39,153 bases of DNA, taken from a virus. Positions 1-6,076 of this stretch are shown piece after piece (positions within the stretch are counted from its first letter, which is position 1; every line of letters starts with the position of its first letter). Below the pieces are notes generated by a model that was given only the letters and a program-made list of their open reading frames with translations, did no database searches and was not told where the DNA came from. The stretch is from the IMG/VR virus record IMGVR_UViG_3300035698_007125, positions 1 through 39,153 of that record. One strand, given 5' to 3'. A program made the translations under genes and the position numbers.

Positions 1-25
1 GAGGGTTCGAATCCTTCCATCTAGA
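1..25 (+). tRNA. 3' part of a tRNA gene cut by the window edge
   Basis: The first 17 bases fold as a T arm (GAGGG, loop TTCGAAT, CCTTC). They are followed by a 7-base acceptor strand and a discriminator A at 25. No CCA is encoded, as in the other tRNAs here. The anticodon lies outside the window, so the isotype is unknown. Confidence 0.75.
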
Positions 26-57
26 CTTTTACAATTTTGAAAAGGATATACATTACT

Positions 58-333
58 ATGGGCTGCTTATACGATGATTGGGTAGACTCTAAAATCCCGG
101 AACGAAAACCCAAAGTGGTAAAGGAAAAGGTTGATCCAGACAACTGGCGACACCCGGCACTCCCACCTATTCCTGATGTCGAATCTGATAATGAGATAAT
201 CGCTCGGCTGGAAATTGAAGTTGCGTTCTGGAAAAACGAAGCGGAAGAATGGCAAGACTCCGCGAACAACTCTGCTGCTGAAGCGATGACATGGGAAATG
301 AAGTGTCACCAGATGATGAAAAACTATAACTAA
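58..333 (+). CDS. Small hypothetical protein between tRNA genes
   Basis: This is a 91-residue protein of unknown function. I chose the ATG at 58 because a purine-rich AAAAGGA lies about 12 bases upstream, as in other genes of this region; an in-frame TTG at 37 would overlap that site. The N-terminal half is Pro/Lys/Asp rich. The C-terminal half (from about residue 45) is Glu/Ala/Trp/Met rich and probably forms one long amphipathic or coiled-coil helix. It sits in a gap between tRNA genes and ends 7 bases before the next tRNA, so it is probably co-transcribed with them. No family recognised. Confidence 0.6.
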   Translation: MGCLYDDWVDSKIPERKPKVVKEKVDPDNWRHPALPPIPDVESDNEIIARLEIEVAFWKNEAEEWQDSANNSAAEAMTWEMKCHQMMKNYN

Positions 334-340
334 ACAACAC

Positions 341-413
341 GCTTCCATAGCCCAACGGCAGAGGCACAACATTCAAATTGTTGTAAGTGAAGGTTCGAAT
401 CCTTCTGGAAGTA
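341..413 (+). tRNA. tRNA with CAA anticodon (Leu by anticodon), short variable loop
   Basis: A 73-nt cloverleaf. Acceptor 341-347 pairs with 406-412 (one G-U). Anticodon stem 367-371/379-383 has loop TTCAAAT, so the anticodon is CAA at 374-376. T arm is 389-405; discriminator A413. The variable loop is only 5 nt (384-388), whereas bacterial tRNA-Leu has a long class II arm. The fold is clear, but the amino acid charged is uncertain. Confidence 0.85.
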
Positions 414-464
414 CTTACCTAAATATACAATGTACAACTTTACAATTTCCCGAAAGGAAACAAC

Positions 465-686
465 ATGCCAATTCCCGATTGCGATAAATTCCCCGGTCGA
501 AAACCTTCTAAGCCCAAGTCCAAGAAGAAAGCAAAGCGAGCCCCGAGAAAGTCGGCGGTCATCGATCCGCCTATGTCTGAACGTGTTGTAGAAGCCCCGC
601 CGATTGTAGGGCTCCAAACATCTGAATCTGAAGTTATTGTAGAAGACAAGCCTAAGCGTGGATGGTTCGGCAAAGACAAGAAGTAA
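465..686 (+). CDS. Lys/Pro-rich small basic protein
   Basis: A 73-residue hypothetical protein with a good ribosome binding site (GAAAGGA) 8 bases before the ATG. Residues 13-30 are strongly basic (many Lys and Arg, with PRKS and KKAKR patches). The middle is acidic and hydrophobic, and the end is basic again (KPKRGWFGKDKK). It is low-complexity and probably disordered. The next gene (702) encodes an extremely acidic protein, so the two form a basic/acidic pair; whether they interact is speculation. No family recognised. Confidence 0.6.
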   Translation: MPIPDCDKFPGRKPSKPKSKKKAKRAPRKSAVIDPPMSERVVEAPPIVGLQTSESEVIVEDKPKRGWFGKDKK

Positions 687-701
687 AAAGGCGTATACAT
701 T

Positions 702-860
702 ATGATATTTGGCACTGACGATTTTAGTGGATATGCATGGGACGATGGATTGAATCCTATCGATGAGGGTTGTTACGATGATCTAGAAGAAGAAGATATC
801 ATCGACCAATTGTATGATACTGAAGATGAATATCAGGATGACTCCGATCCTGATTGGTGA
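702..860 (+). CDS. Extremely acidic 52-residue protein
   Basis: This short reading frame runs from the ATG at 702 to TGA at 858-860. It is preceded by AAAAGG at about 686-691, the usual spacing for this region. Of 52 residues, 21 are Asp or Glu, and there is no Lys, Arg or His. Tyr, Trp and Phe are scattered among the acids. Such composition is typical of DNA-mimic or nuclease-inhibitor proteins (for example T7 Ocr), but there is no sequence match I recognise. It follows the basic protein at 465 and precedes tRNA-Met. The coding call rests on ribosome binding site, frame and composition bias. Confidence 0.6.
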   Translation: MIFGTDDFSGYAWDDGLNPIDEGCYDDLEEEDIIDQLYDTEDEYQDDSDPDW

Positions 861-871
861 ATGAAAATGAC

Positions 872-945
872 AGACTCGTAGCTGAGTGGTTTAGCGGCAA
901 ACTCATAATTTGCGGTCTACGTTGGTTCGAATCCAACCGGGTCTA
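872..945 (+). tRNA. tRNA-Met(CAT), or Ile2-type CAT
   Basis: Acceptor 872-878 pairs fully with 938-944. Anticodon stem 897-901/909-913 has loop CTCATAA, giving CAT at 904-906. T arm is 921-937; discriminator A945. The first pair is A-T, not the mismatch of initiator tRNA, so it is an elongator Met or a lysidine-modified Ile tRNA. The variable loop is about 7 nt. Confidence 0.85.
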
Positions 946-951
946 TTATAT

Positions 952-1023
952 GTTCTCGTAGTTCAACGGATAGAACACCGGTCTTCTAAACCGGTCATGT
1001 GGGTTCGATTCCTACCGGGAATA
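952..1023 (+). tRNA. tRNA-Arg(TCT)
   Basis: Acceptor 952-958/1016-1022. Anticodon stem 978-982/990-994 is a perfect CCGGT/ACCGG with loop CTTCTAA, so the anticodon is TCT at 985-987. T arm 999-1015; discriminator A1023. It is 6 bases downstream of tRNA-Met, so the two are probably processed from one transcript. Confidence 0.93.
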
Positions 1024-1050
1024 CTTTTTTACAAAATACTGAGATTTCTC

Positions 1051-1078
1051 TTGACATGCAGGGAATACATGGTATTAT
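1051..1078 (+). promoter_or_regulatory. Sigma70-like promoter for the tRNA cluster
   Basis: TTGACA at 1051-1056, a 16-bp spacer, then TATTAT at 1073-1078, preceded by ATGG. This matches the family seen at 5448, 6077, 12608, 20560, 33629 and 34168. The predicted start (about 1085) lies just before the tRNA at 1087. Confidence 0.75.
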
Positions 1079-1086
1079 ATACATAT

Positions 1087-1159
1087 GGTCTTGTAGCCCA
1101 ACGGCAGAGGCGATGGATTTAGAATCCATACAGTGAAGGTTCGAATCCTTCCAAGACTA
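1087..1159 (+). tRNA. tRNA with TAG anticodon (Leu by anticodon), short variable loop
   Basis: Acceptor 1087-1093/1152-1158. Anticodon stem ATGGA/TCCAT has loop TTTAGAA, giving TAG at 1120-1122. T arm 1135-1151; discriminator A1159. D arm and T arm are nearly the same as in the CAA tRNA at 341, so the two are probably duplicates with changed anticodons. The variable loop is 5 nt, unlike normal tRNA-Leu. Confidence 0.87.
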
Positions 1160-1161
1160 CT

Positions 1162-1254
1162 TTCTTCGTGGCGAAACTGGCAAACGCGGGATGCTCAATA
1201 TCCTGCTACCCCTGAGCAAACGGTAGTGTGTAGGTTCGAATCCTGCCGAAGAAG
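1162..1254 (+). tRNA. Class II tRNA, probably Leu(CAA), with irregular anticodon loop
   Basis: A 93-nt element with acceptor 1162-1168/1247-1253, T arm 1230-1246 (GTAGG/CCTGC), a long variable arm, and a D arm typical of tRNA-Leu. The anticodon stem 1187-1191/1201-1205 closes a 9-nt loop TGCTCAATA instead of 7. By position after a T, the anticodon would be CAA; by centring, it would be TCA. The 5' base is T, which is rare. It may be a variant or a decaying gene. Confidence 0.65.
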
Positions 1255-1261
1255 TTTACTA

Positions 1262-1337
1262 GTATCGCTCTCTGCCAGTGGCAGATAGTCTAAAAAGGGT
1301 TTCTCGTTGTCCCGGTCTGATTCGAAACAACGATACA
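1262..1337 (+). ncRNA. tRNA-sized stem-closed RNA, possible tRNA remnant
   Basis: The segment is 76 nt, closed by GTATCG (1262-1267) and CGATAC (1331-1336), with an A after the stem as in a tRNA. A hairpin TCTGCC/GGCAGA (1271-1285) occupies the D-arm position, and TTCGAAA occurs at the T-loop position. No standard anticodon or T arm can be drawn. The alternative stem CGTTGT/ACAACG (1305-1310/1327-1332) overlaps the acceptor. It lies between two tRNAs with 3-8 nt gaps. Confidence 0.35.
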
Positions 1338-1339
1338 TT

Positions 1340-1410
1340 AACCTGATGGTGTAACGGAAGCACAACAGACTTTGAATCTGTCAGTCTAAGTTCGAACCTT
1401 AGTCGGGTTG
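1340..1410 (+). tRNA. tRNA-Gln(TTG)
   Basis: Acceptor 1340-1346/1403-1409. Anticodon stem ACAGA/TCTGT has loop CTTTGAA, giving TTG at 1372-1374. T arm 1386-1402; discriminator G1410, the usual identity base for tRNA-Gln. Confidence 0.92.
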
Positions 1411-1426
1411 TTTAGAAAGGAATATT

Positions 1427-1702
1427 ATGAAAACCTGTGGATATGATAAAGGCTATGCGGGAAAGTGTACACAGCCTGCATCAACTGATACCAAGGGGAT
1501 GAGTATAGGGTTTTGTACAGAACACAAAGACACAAAATGTGTTTCGTGTAAAAATCCAGCGACACATGAATGTTGCTATTGTGGGCAGTTTGTTTGCGGG
1601 GCTCCCCTGTGTGACGAATGCGAAGGATGGAATGATCGGCTGAAAGAAGCTGGCGGGTGGGGATTCTTGAATCACTCTCACCGAACGAAGAAGACAGAAT
1701 AA
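1427..1702 (+). CDS. Cys-rich zinc-binding small protein
   Basis: A 91-residue protein with a clear ribosome binding site (GAAAGGA) just before the ATG. It contains Cys4, Cys14, C-T-E-H at 29-32, CVSC at 37-40, CCYC at 49-52, then Cys57 and CDEC at 62-65. This is enough for two to three zinc knuckles, and the central CVSC...H..CC.C..F.C looks like a B-box or ribbon-type zinc finger. No specific family assigned. It lies between tRNA-Gln and tRNA-Ala, only 7 bases before the latter. A role in nucleic-acid or protein binding is inference. Confidence 0.65.
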   Translation: MKTCGYDKGYAGKCTQPASTDTKGMSIGFCTEHKDTKCVSCKNPATHECCYCGQFVCGAPLCDECEGWNDRLKEAGGWGFLNHSHRTKKTE

Positions 1703-1709
1703 TATATGC

Positions 1710-1781
1710 GGGGTTGTGTAACGGGATTACAGAGGTCACTTGCAATGACCTTTTCGTGGGGTTCGACTCCCCCCGGCTCCA
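1710..1781 (+). tRNA. tRNA-Ala(TGC)
   Basis: Acceptor 1710-1716/1774-1780. The third pair is G1712-T1778, the G3-U70 identity element of tRNA-Ala. Anticodon stem GGTCA/TGACC has loop CTTGCAA, giving TGC at 1741-1743. Discriminator A1781. Confidence 0.92.
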
Positions 1782-1797
1782 TTGTTTTATAAATAAA

Positions 1798-1870
1798 CGT
1801 CCCGTAGCACAGTGGCAAGTGCGGCAGTGTTACATACTGTAGGTCGCTGGTTCGAATCCAGCCGGGATGA
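1798..1870 (+). tRNA. tRNA-Val(TAC)
   Basis: Acceptor 1798-1804/1863-1869. Anticodon stem 1824-1828/1836-1840 has loop GTTACAT, giving TAC at 1831-1833. T arm GCTGG/CCAGC at 1846-1862; discriminator A1870. Confidence 0.9.
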
Positions 1871-1892
1871 TTTTGTTGGAAGGATATAGATT

Positions 1893-2120
1893 ATGAAATA
1901 CAAAACTATGAAGGTCTTTGATTGTCAACACATGCCAGAAGACATTAAGGATTTGTTTTTTGATGTCACCGATCATGTTTCAGGAAACGACGTTTTTATT
2001 GAGTGGCATACGACAGATCAAAAGTTTGCTGACGCAGAGGATCGAGACAAGGTTGATGAATGGCTCTGTGAAAACGGAGCCGAACACGGTGATGAAATTC
2101 TTGTCAGTCGGTGGTGGTGA
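1893..2120 (+). CDS. Hypothetical acidic protein
   Basis: A 75-residue protein with ribosome binding site GAAGGA upstream of the ATG. It is acidic and rich in Asp and aromatic residues. The pattern is a short beta-like start (MKVFDC), a helix-like middle, and a C-terminal ILVSRWW. It resembles the many small soluble hypothetical proteins of T4-like tRNA regions, but no family or function is recognised. It begins 23 bases after tRNA-Val and is followed closely by 2126. Confidence 0.6.
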   Translation: MKYKTMKVFDCQHMPEDIKDLFFDVTDHVSGNDVFIEWHTTDQKFADAEDRDKVDEWLCENGAEHGDEILVSRWW

Positions 2121-2125
2121 ATACA

Positions 2126-2452
2126 ATGGACAAACATACATATGGTGGCGAACCGGCTGATGAATGTCTCGCGGAAATTCTCGCAGACGATCCGAAGATT
2201 CGGGGTCGGGTGAAACACTTTCTTGAAAAGTACGATGCTCATCTGAATGTCGTTTGGAGAGTGACCGTAAAAAAAGATCGTGATTATCTTGTCGGTCTGG
2301 TGTGTAATGATTATATGATTCGGGCTGATGAAAGATGGTACACTCATGTATGCTTGTCTTTCGTACAGAATCACATCAAGCGTAAGGCGAGAGCCATGCG
2401 AAGAAGCAAGACGGATTTTACGAAACCACCGTTTGTATATCGGGGTGTGTAG
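2126..2452 (+). CDS. Hypothetical protein
   Basis: A 108-residue protein. I chose the ATG at 2126; GTG codons at 2111 and 2114 would overlap the previous gene and are possible alternative starts. Residues 20-60 look alpha/beta (DDPKIRGRVKHFLEKY then VVWRVTVKKD). The C-terminal third is basic (KRKARAMRRSK), suggesting nucleic-acid contact. No family recognised. It ends 11 bases before tRNA-Ile. Confidence 0.55.
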   Translation: MDKHTYGGEPADECLAEILADDPKIRGRVKHFLEKYDAHLNVVWRVTVKKDRDYLVGLVCNDYMIRADERWYTHVCLSFVQNHIKRKARAMRRSKTDFTKPPFVYRGV

Positions 2453-2463
2453 TACAAAAAGAC

Positions 2464-2535
2464 TGGATTGTAGCTCATCGGTAGAGCGTTCCCCTGATAA
2501 GGGAAGGGTAGTAGGTTCGATTCCTACCAGTCCAA
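2464..2535 (+). tRNA. tRNA-Ile(GAT)
   Basis: Acceptor 2464-2470/2528-2534 (first pair T-A). Anticodon stem TTCCC/GGGAA has loop CTGATAA, giving GAT at 2496-2498. T arm GTAGG/CCTAC at 2511-2527; discriminator A2535. Confidence 0.9.
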
Positions 2536-2540
2536 TTTTA

Positions 2541-2614
2541 CGCTGTGTAGCTCAGTCCGGTAGAGCGTCATCCTGAAAAGGTGAGCGTCACAGGTTCGAA
2601 CCCTGTTGCAGCGG
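2541..2614 (+). tRNA. tRNA-Phe(GAA)
   Basis: Acceptor 2541-2547/2607-2613. Anticodon stem 2568-2572/2580-2584 has loop CTGAAAA, giving GAA at 2575-2577. T arm ACAGG/CCTGT. The discriminator is G2614, where bacterial tRNA-Phe normally has A. Confidence 0.88.
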
Positions 2615-2648
2615 CTTTTACAATTTTCACTTTAGGATGAAACACAAC

Positions 2649-3800
2649 ATGATGCACCTTCCCACACTCTACAAACAACGTACAGACGGAACACTCCAAC
2701 ACTGGACGATTGAAGTAGACGAAGATAGTCACCGAACCGTTTCGGGCAAAGAAGGCGGGAAGAACATTGCGTCTAAATGGACGGTAGCCAAGCCGAAGAA
2801 TGTAGGCAAGGCAAACGAAACATCCCCTGATGTACAAGCCTTGATCGAAGCAAAGGCAAAATGGAAAAAGAAATCAGAAGGTGAATACGGGACGAAAGAA
2901 GAAGCGATGGCTAAAGGTGGTGCGGCTGCTTTCATCAAACCGATGCTCGCTCTACACTATTCTGATAAGAACCGCAAGAAAGAAATCCTTGCGACGTTCG
3001 GACAGGAAATGATTTTCGGACAGCCGAAGCTGGACGGGATGCGGTGTATTGTTTCTAAGGATGGTATGCAATCCCGCAAGGGGAAACCTATTGTTTCGGC
3101 TCCGCATATCTTCAAGGCACTGAAACCATTCTTCAAGAAACATCCACATGTAATCTTTGACGGAGAGTTGTATTCACACGACCTGTCCCAAGACTTCAAC
3201 CGTATTATCGAATTAGCCAAGAAGACAAAGCCGACCGCACAAGACCTGATTGAATCAGAAGAAACTTTGCAGTATTGGGTATACGATCTTGTTCCGGAAG
3301 ACGAAGATTGCCCGGTCAAATTTGTAGGTCGCGACATCTTGCGTACACAATTTGTAGTCGAATTAGATTACAAGATGATCGTCAACACACCGACGTTCCG
3401 GATCGACGGCGAGGCAGACCTTGAAACCAAGTATCAGAAGATTCTTGATGATGACTATGAAGGGATGATGATCCGTCGTGGTGATCTTCCCTACATGCGG
3501 AAGAAGTGCAAAGCCCTTCTGAAGTATAAGCCGTTTGATGACGATGAATATGTCATCCTTGATGTCATCGAAGGAAAAGGAAACGGTTCGGGCAAGGCGG
3601 GAGCCTGTGTCATGCAGAACCGAAACAGCAAGGTAGACACATTCAATGCTAGACCCAAAGGATCATGGGCATTCTTGACACGGTTGTTAGAAGACAAGGA
3701 AAACGTCATCGGCTGTGAAGGTACGGTACGATACAACGGGTTGACTCCGGACGGTGTTCCACGATTCCCCCGCATCATTGAAATCAGGGACTACGAATAG
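2649..3800 (+). CDS. ATP-dependent DNA ligase with N-terminal WGR-like domain
   Basis: Seals nicks in duplex DNA through a ligase-adenylate intermediate, probably in phage replication and repair. I prefer the ATG at 2649 because an AGGA lies 11 bases upstream; an in-frame ATG at 2637 overlaps that site. Counting from 2637 (387 aa), residues 7-90 form a WGR-like domain (LYKQRTDG...QHWTI..., SKWTVAKPKN). Nucleotidyltransferase motif I is KLDG (Lys131 the adenylated lysine), motif IV is EGMMIRR, and motif V is LLKYKP, followed by an OB-fold region. T4 ligase gp30 is longer (487 aa). This is the first long gene after the tRNAs, with tRNA-Cys directly downstream. No missing catalytic motif seen. 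Confidence 0.93.
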   Translation: MMHLPTLYKQRTDGTLQHWTIEVDEDSHRTVSGKEGGKNIASKWTVAKPKNVGKANETSPDVQALIEAKAKWKKKSEGEYGTKEEAMAKGGAAAFIKPMLALHYSDKNRKKEILATFGQEMIFGQPKLDGMRCIVSKDGMQSRKGKPIVSAPHIFKALKPFFKKHPHVIFDGELYSHDLSQDFNRIIELAKKTKPTAQDLIESEETLQYWVYDLVPEDEDCPVKFVGRDILRTQFVVELDYKMIVNTPTFRIDGEADLETKYQKILDDDYEGMMIRRGDLPYMRKKCKALLKYKPFDDDEYVILDVIEGKGNGSGKAGACVMQNRNSKVDTFNARPKGSWAFLTRLLEDKENVIGCEGTVRYNGLTPDGVPRFPRIIEIRDYE

Positions 3801-3809
3801 TCCCCTAAC

Positions 3810-3882
3810 GGTCGGATGCCCGAATGGTTAAGGGTGCGGATTGCAACTCCGTTATTTGTCGGTTCGATCCCGACTCCGATCT
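3810..3882 (+). tRNA. tRNA-Cys(GCA)
   Basis: Acceptor 3810-3816/3875-3881. Anticodon stem 3836-3840/3848-3852 has loop TTGCAAC, giving GCA at 3843-3845. T arm GTCGG/CCGAC. Discriminator T3882, the expected identity base for tRNA-Cys. Confidence 0.92.
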
Positions 3883-3906
3883 TTTCTTTTGAAAGAAAAT
3901 TACACT

Positions 3907-4073
3907 ATGATCGACCGTGAACAAAATGAAGACCTGTACTGGATCGTCGGAGGGATTTTCATTCCCAAAATTTCATGACCTGTTTCATGAAGCGAGCGAT
4001 GACCAACGAAGAAAACTTCGCCATTGTAGATTGGCTAGAACAAAAAGGATATAAAGAAGATGAGCAAGACTAG
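3907..4073 (+). pseudogene. Small conserved-looking protein split by a one-base shift
   Basis: The ATG at 3907 opens a frame of 23 codons ending at 3976-3978. The frame one base back stays open from about 3945 to TAG at 4071-4073. Joining them at the GGG run (about 3952-3954, as if one G were missing) gives a coherent protein of about 56 residues: MIDREQNEDLYWIVGG, then DFHSQNFMTCFMKRAMTN, then EENFAIVDWLEQKGYKEDEQD. The second half has its own ATG at 3975 (32 codons), so two separate mini-genes with an ATGA overlap are also possible. The 3' end overlaps the next gene's start at 4060. Function unknown. Confidence 0.45.
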
Positions 4074-4566
4074 AATAAACGCACTACTCTGTAACACCTG
4101 TGGCGATGTAATCTTTTCTAGAGCAAGACACGATTTTCATTGGTGTTCATGTAAGCAACAGGACGATGGGGATGACACTTCAATTTTCGTAGACGGTGGA
4201 TTCGACTACATGCGATGTGGTGCAGGGATCAAGGCTGACTTCGAAAACATTACATTCATGGTGGAACAGACTGAAGAAGAATTGTATCAGGATTGGAATC
4301 ATCACCGGGATAAGTACGGAACAATCAAAGAAAAAGATTGTCGGGTCATTTTTGACGATGAAAATTTTCTAGCTGAACAGCTTGTCCATCAGGTTTGTGG
4401 AACGATGCATCTGGCTGATGCTGAAATCTCTGATGAACATCGTGAACGAATGGTGTCAGACACAGCCGACTATCTAAAAAGAAAATGTATCCGTGCAGAA
4501 AAGAAGACATCCCCGAAACGTAAGGTATACCAAGACCTTGAAAATAACATGCACTACCAAGACTAA
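4060..4566 (+). CDS. Conserved phage zinc-ribbon protein
   Basis: A 168-residue protein preceded by AAAGGAT 10-15 bases upstream of the ATG. Residues 10-55 carry CNTCGD, then HDFHWCSC, then VDGGFDYMR. This is a pattern I associate with a common small hypothetical family of T4-like phages, with two CxC/CxxC-type pairs that probably bind zinc. The remaining 110 residues are helical and charged, with a C-terminal extension rich in Lys/Arg. Its stop shares a base with the next start (TAATG), so translation is coupled. Function unknown. Confidence 0.7.
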   Translation: MSKTRINALLCNTCGDVIFSRARHDFHWCSCKQQDDGDDTSIFVDGGFDYMRCGAGIKADFENITFMVEQTEEELYQDWNHHRDKYGTIKEKDCRVIFDDENFLAEQLVHQVCGTMHLADAEISDEHRERMVSDTADYLKRKCIRAEKKTSPKRKVYQDLENNMHYQD

Positions 4567-4832
4567 TGATAATGAGCGAACGAATATTTCATGACATTTG
4601 GGAAGACTATGAAACAGGTCCGGACACTTGGGTTCGGACCTGTCCTATTTGTACCAGAGAGTTTGAGTTGCTTGATGCGTATGCACAGCAACGGTGTATC
4701 CCCTGTCAGATTCTAAGACGGAAGACACAGACCGAAGATGATCGTCATAGTGAGTACTTGGCAATAGGGCACAGAGTACGATTCCCACACAACGGAATCA
4801 TATCAAATTTTATAATGAATGGAGTAAAATGA
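4566..4832 (+). CDS. Small zinc-ribbon protein
   Basis: An 88-residue protein; the ATG at 4566 overlaps the previous stop, and an in-frame ATG at 4572 is the alternative. Residues 26-49 hold CPICTREFELL and CIPCQ, a CxxC-x18-CxxC zinc ribbon. The rest is charged and soluble. It ends as GTA AAA TGA, where the ATG at 4829 starts the next gene in the same ATGA overlap typical of this genome. Function unknown. Confidence 0.65.
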   Translation: MIMSERIFHDIWEDYETGPDTWVRTCPICTREFELLDAYAQQRCIPCQILRRKTQTEDDRHSEYLAIGHRVRFPHNGIISNFIMNGVK

Positions 4833-5407
4833 AATCACTAAAAACATATGTAACGGAATCGTTTGATGAATTAAATGACAAAAGGAAAATTGTGCGCCTC
4901 TGCCAACGAAATCATACAAATTGATTGGATAAATAAAAATACACGATTGCGGGTTAAAGGGGAAGATGTTGCAGGATACGATATTATCACCAAAAATCGT
5001 CGGATGAAAATCCAAGCAAAGTTAAGAGCCAGCTCCTTACATTTTGAAAATACCCGCCGAAATTCCGGAAAGAACATTGGAAAACAAAATGACACCGGGC
5101 ATGTCGCCTACAAAATTACAGAATTTGATGCTGTCATGTTTTCTCGACCAGACATCAATGATTATAAAAATATCAACAAATGGGAATTTCTTGTTATTCC
5201 CGGCAGAGACTTAGAAGACCCAAACAATAAAGGATATTGCATGACGCGAATCCCGATTGGACTTCAAAAAAAGTATCACAAGCAAAAGTCCTAAATTTTT
5301 ATGAGCAACTAATAGCCGGTGGTGTTTCTGCACAGGACACCAATCAGATTATCGGACGGTTGCTACGAGATGGAGACATCCCAAACTATTTTCTGTCCGT
5401 CCGATAA
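4829..5407 (+). CDS. Restriction-endonuclease-like (PD-(D/E)XK) protein with CTS-like leader; two apparent frameshifts
   Basis: The longest uninterrupted frame is 4875-5294 (139 aa). It contains DVAGYDIIT...MKIQAKLRAS, the Asp-x(11-13)-Gln-x-Lys pattern of PD-(D/E)XK nucleases. The gene probably starts at 4829, in an ATGA overlap with the preceding gene. That frame encodes MKSLKTYVTESFDELNDK, like the internal-protein leaders of the array at 29-39 kb (V-T-E being a potential prohead-protease site). It joins the nuclease frame by a +1 shift at AAAA (about 4885-4888). At the 3' end, frame 0 reads CAA AAA AAG (5265-5273) and stops at 5292. A -1 shift at A-AAA-AAG continues for 44 coherent residues (VSQAKVLNFYEQLIAGG... 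to NYFLSVR), ending at 5405-5407. The full product would be about 192 aa. DNA cleavage is inference. Confidence 0.6.
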
Positions 5408-5447
5408 AAGAAAATGAACAATATCAGATGATAACTCCCAACGGACC

Positions 5448-5475
5448 TTGCCATTGCTCCCCAGTATGGTATAAT
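5448..5475 (+). promoter_or_regulatory. Sigma70-like promoter
   Basis: TTGCCA at 5448-5453, a 16-bp spacer, then TATAAT at 5470-5475, preceded by TATGG as in the other members of the family. It would drive the small lipoprotein gene at 5532. Confidence 0.7.
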
Positions 5476-5531
5476 TCATATGTTGAGTCGGCGTCGTGTC
5501 GGCTCTGAAATATGTCTCGGAGTATTATCCT

Positions 5532-5687
5532 ATGTTCCGTATCTTGTATCTGGTCGTGATCGTTGCTTTGCTTATGTCGATGATCGGCTGTCAGGGAACC
5601 GTGTCGTATGGTTTTCAGCCTAACATCGATGGGCAGGCAAACACAATGGATTCGTCTGTTGGATTCACTGGCATGGGGAACAAATAA
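5532..5687 (+). CDS. Small lipoprotein with lipobox
   Basis: A 51-residue protein. I chose ATG 5532 because GGAG lies 9 bases upstream; an in-frame GTG at 5496 is weaker. The N-terminus MFRILYLVVIVALLMSMIGC is a lipoprotein signal peptide with lipobox M-I-G-C, so Cys20 would be lipidated. The mature part is about 31 residues, Gly/Asn/Ser rich and without charge clusters. Small outer-membrane lipoproteins of this size occur as o-spanins in lysis, but no i-spanin partner is recognised next to it. The next gene (5687) overlaps its stop and encodes a single-TM protein, so the two may form a membrane pair. Confidence 0.65.
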   Translation: MFRILYLVVIVALLMSMIGCQGTVSYGFQPNIDGQANTMDSSVGFTGMGNK

Positions 5688-5839
5688 TGTTTGATATAAT
5701 CTCACAGCATTTTATCAATGTTCGCGGAATCGAAGGTGGTCTTCAATTCAATGTTGGGTTCGCCGGTCTGGTCATCGTTATCGGACTGATTTGGAATTGG
5801 GTCAATAAGCGGTTCGGACCCAAAAGACAGGGAGCCTAA
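5687..5839 (+). CDS. Single-pass small membrane protein
   Basis: A 50-residue frame starting in a TAATG overlap with the lipoprotein gene. Residues 22-40 (NVGFAGLVIVIGLIWNWV) form one transmembrane helix, followed by a basic tail (NKRFGPKRQGA) that should face the cytoplasm. It may be a lysis-related or superinfection-type membrane peptide; the sequence gives no firm clue. It is followed by a GNRA-loop hairpin at 5880-5897. Confidence 0.55.
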   Translation: MFDIISQHFINVRGIEGGLQFNVGFAGLVIVIGLIWNWVNKRFGPKRQGA

Positions 5840-5943
5840 CGGAACCCTAACAGAAATCTGAATAGCTGATCTGCTGACCGGGGCTAGAAATAGCCCCTGT
5901 TGGCTTTGTAGGGCGGGCTGTATGCCCCTGTGAGCCGTTTGGG

Positions 5944-5971
5944 GCTCAGGCAGGTACGATAGGATGGGGGA
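5944..5971 (+). repeat. 28-bp intergenic element, copy 1
   Basis: Begins GCTCAGGCAGGTACGATAG and ends ATGGGGGA. It matches 20365-20392 at 27 of 28 positions. In this copy it sits in the loop of the 17-bp stem 5922-5939/5978-5994. Downstream similarity to the second copy continues in patches (GAACGGCT, TAGGGGCT). Confidence 0.8.
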
Positions 5972-6076
5972 ATCTGGAACGGCTCACAGGGCATTCTAGG
6001 GGCTATTCCATATGTCCTGTCCTATCAAGGGGTTATAAAAATGTGAGAAATATTCACGGAAAGTAGTCAAAAGGGG

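Noticed and set aside
910-1122. Open frame of 70 codons over the Met, Arg and Leu tRNA genes
   Set aside because: Wholly explained by tRNA sequence; no ribosome site and a low-quality protein.
1162-1254. UGA recoding by a TCA-anticodon tRNA
   Set aside because: Many genes, including conserved ones, end in TGA with coupled ATGA starts, so UGA works as a stop.
1788-1795. TATAAATA between tRNA-Ala and tRNA-Val
   Set aside because: A late start here would fall inside the tRNA-Val gene, so chance occurrence is likelier.
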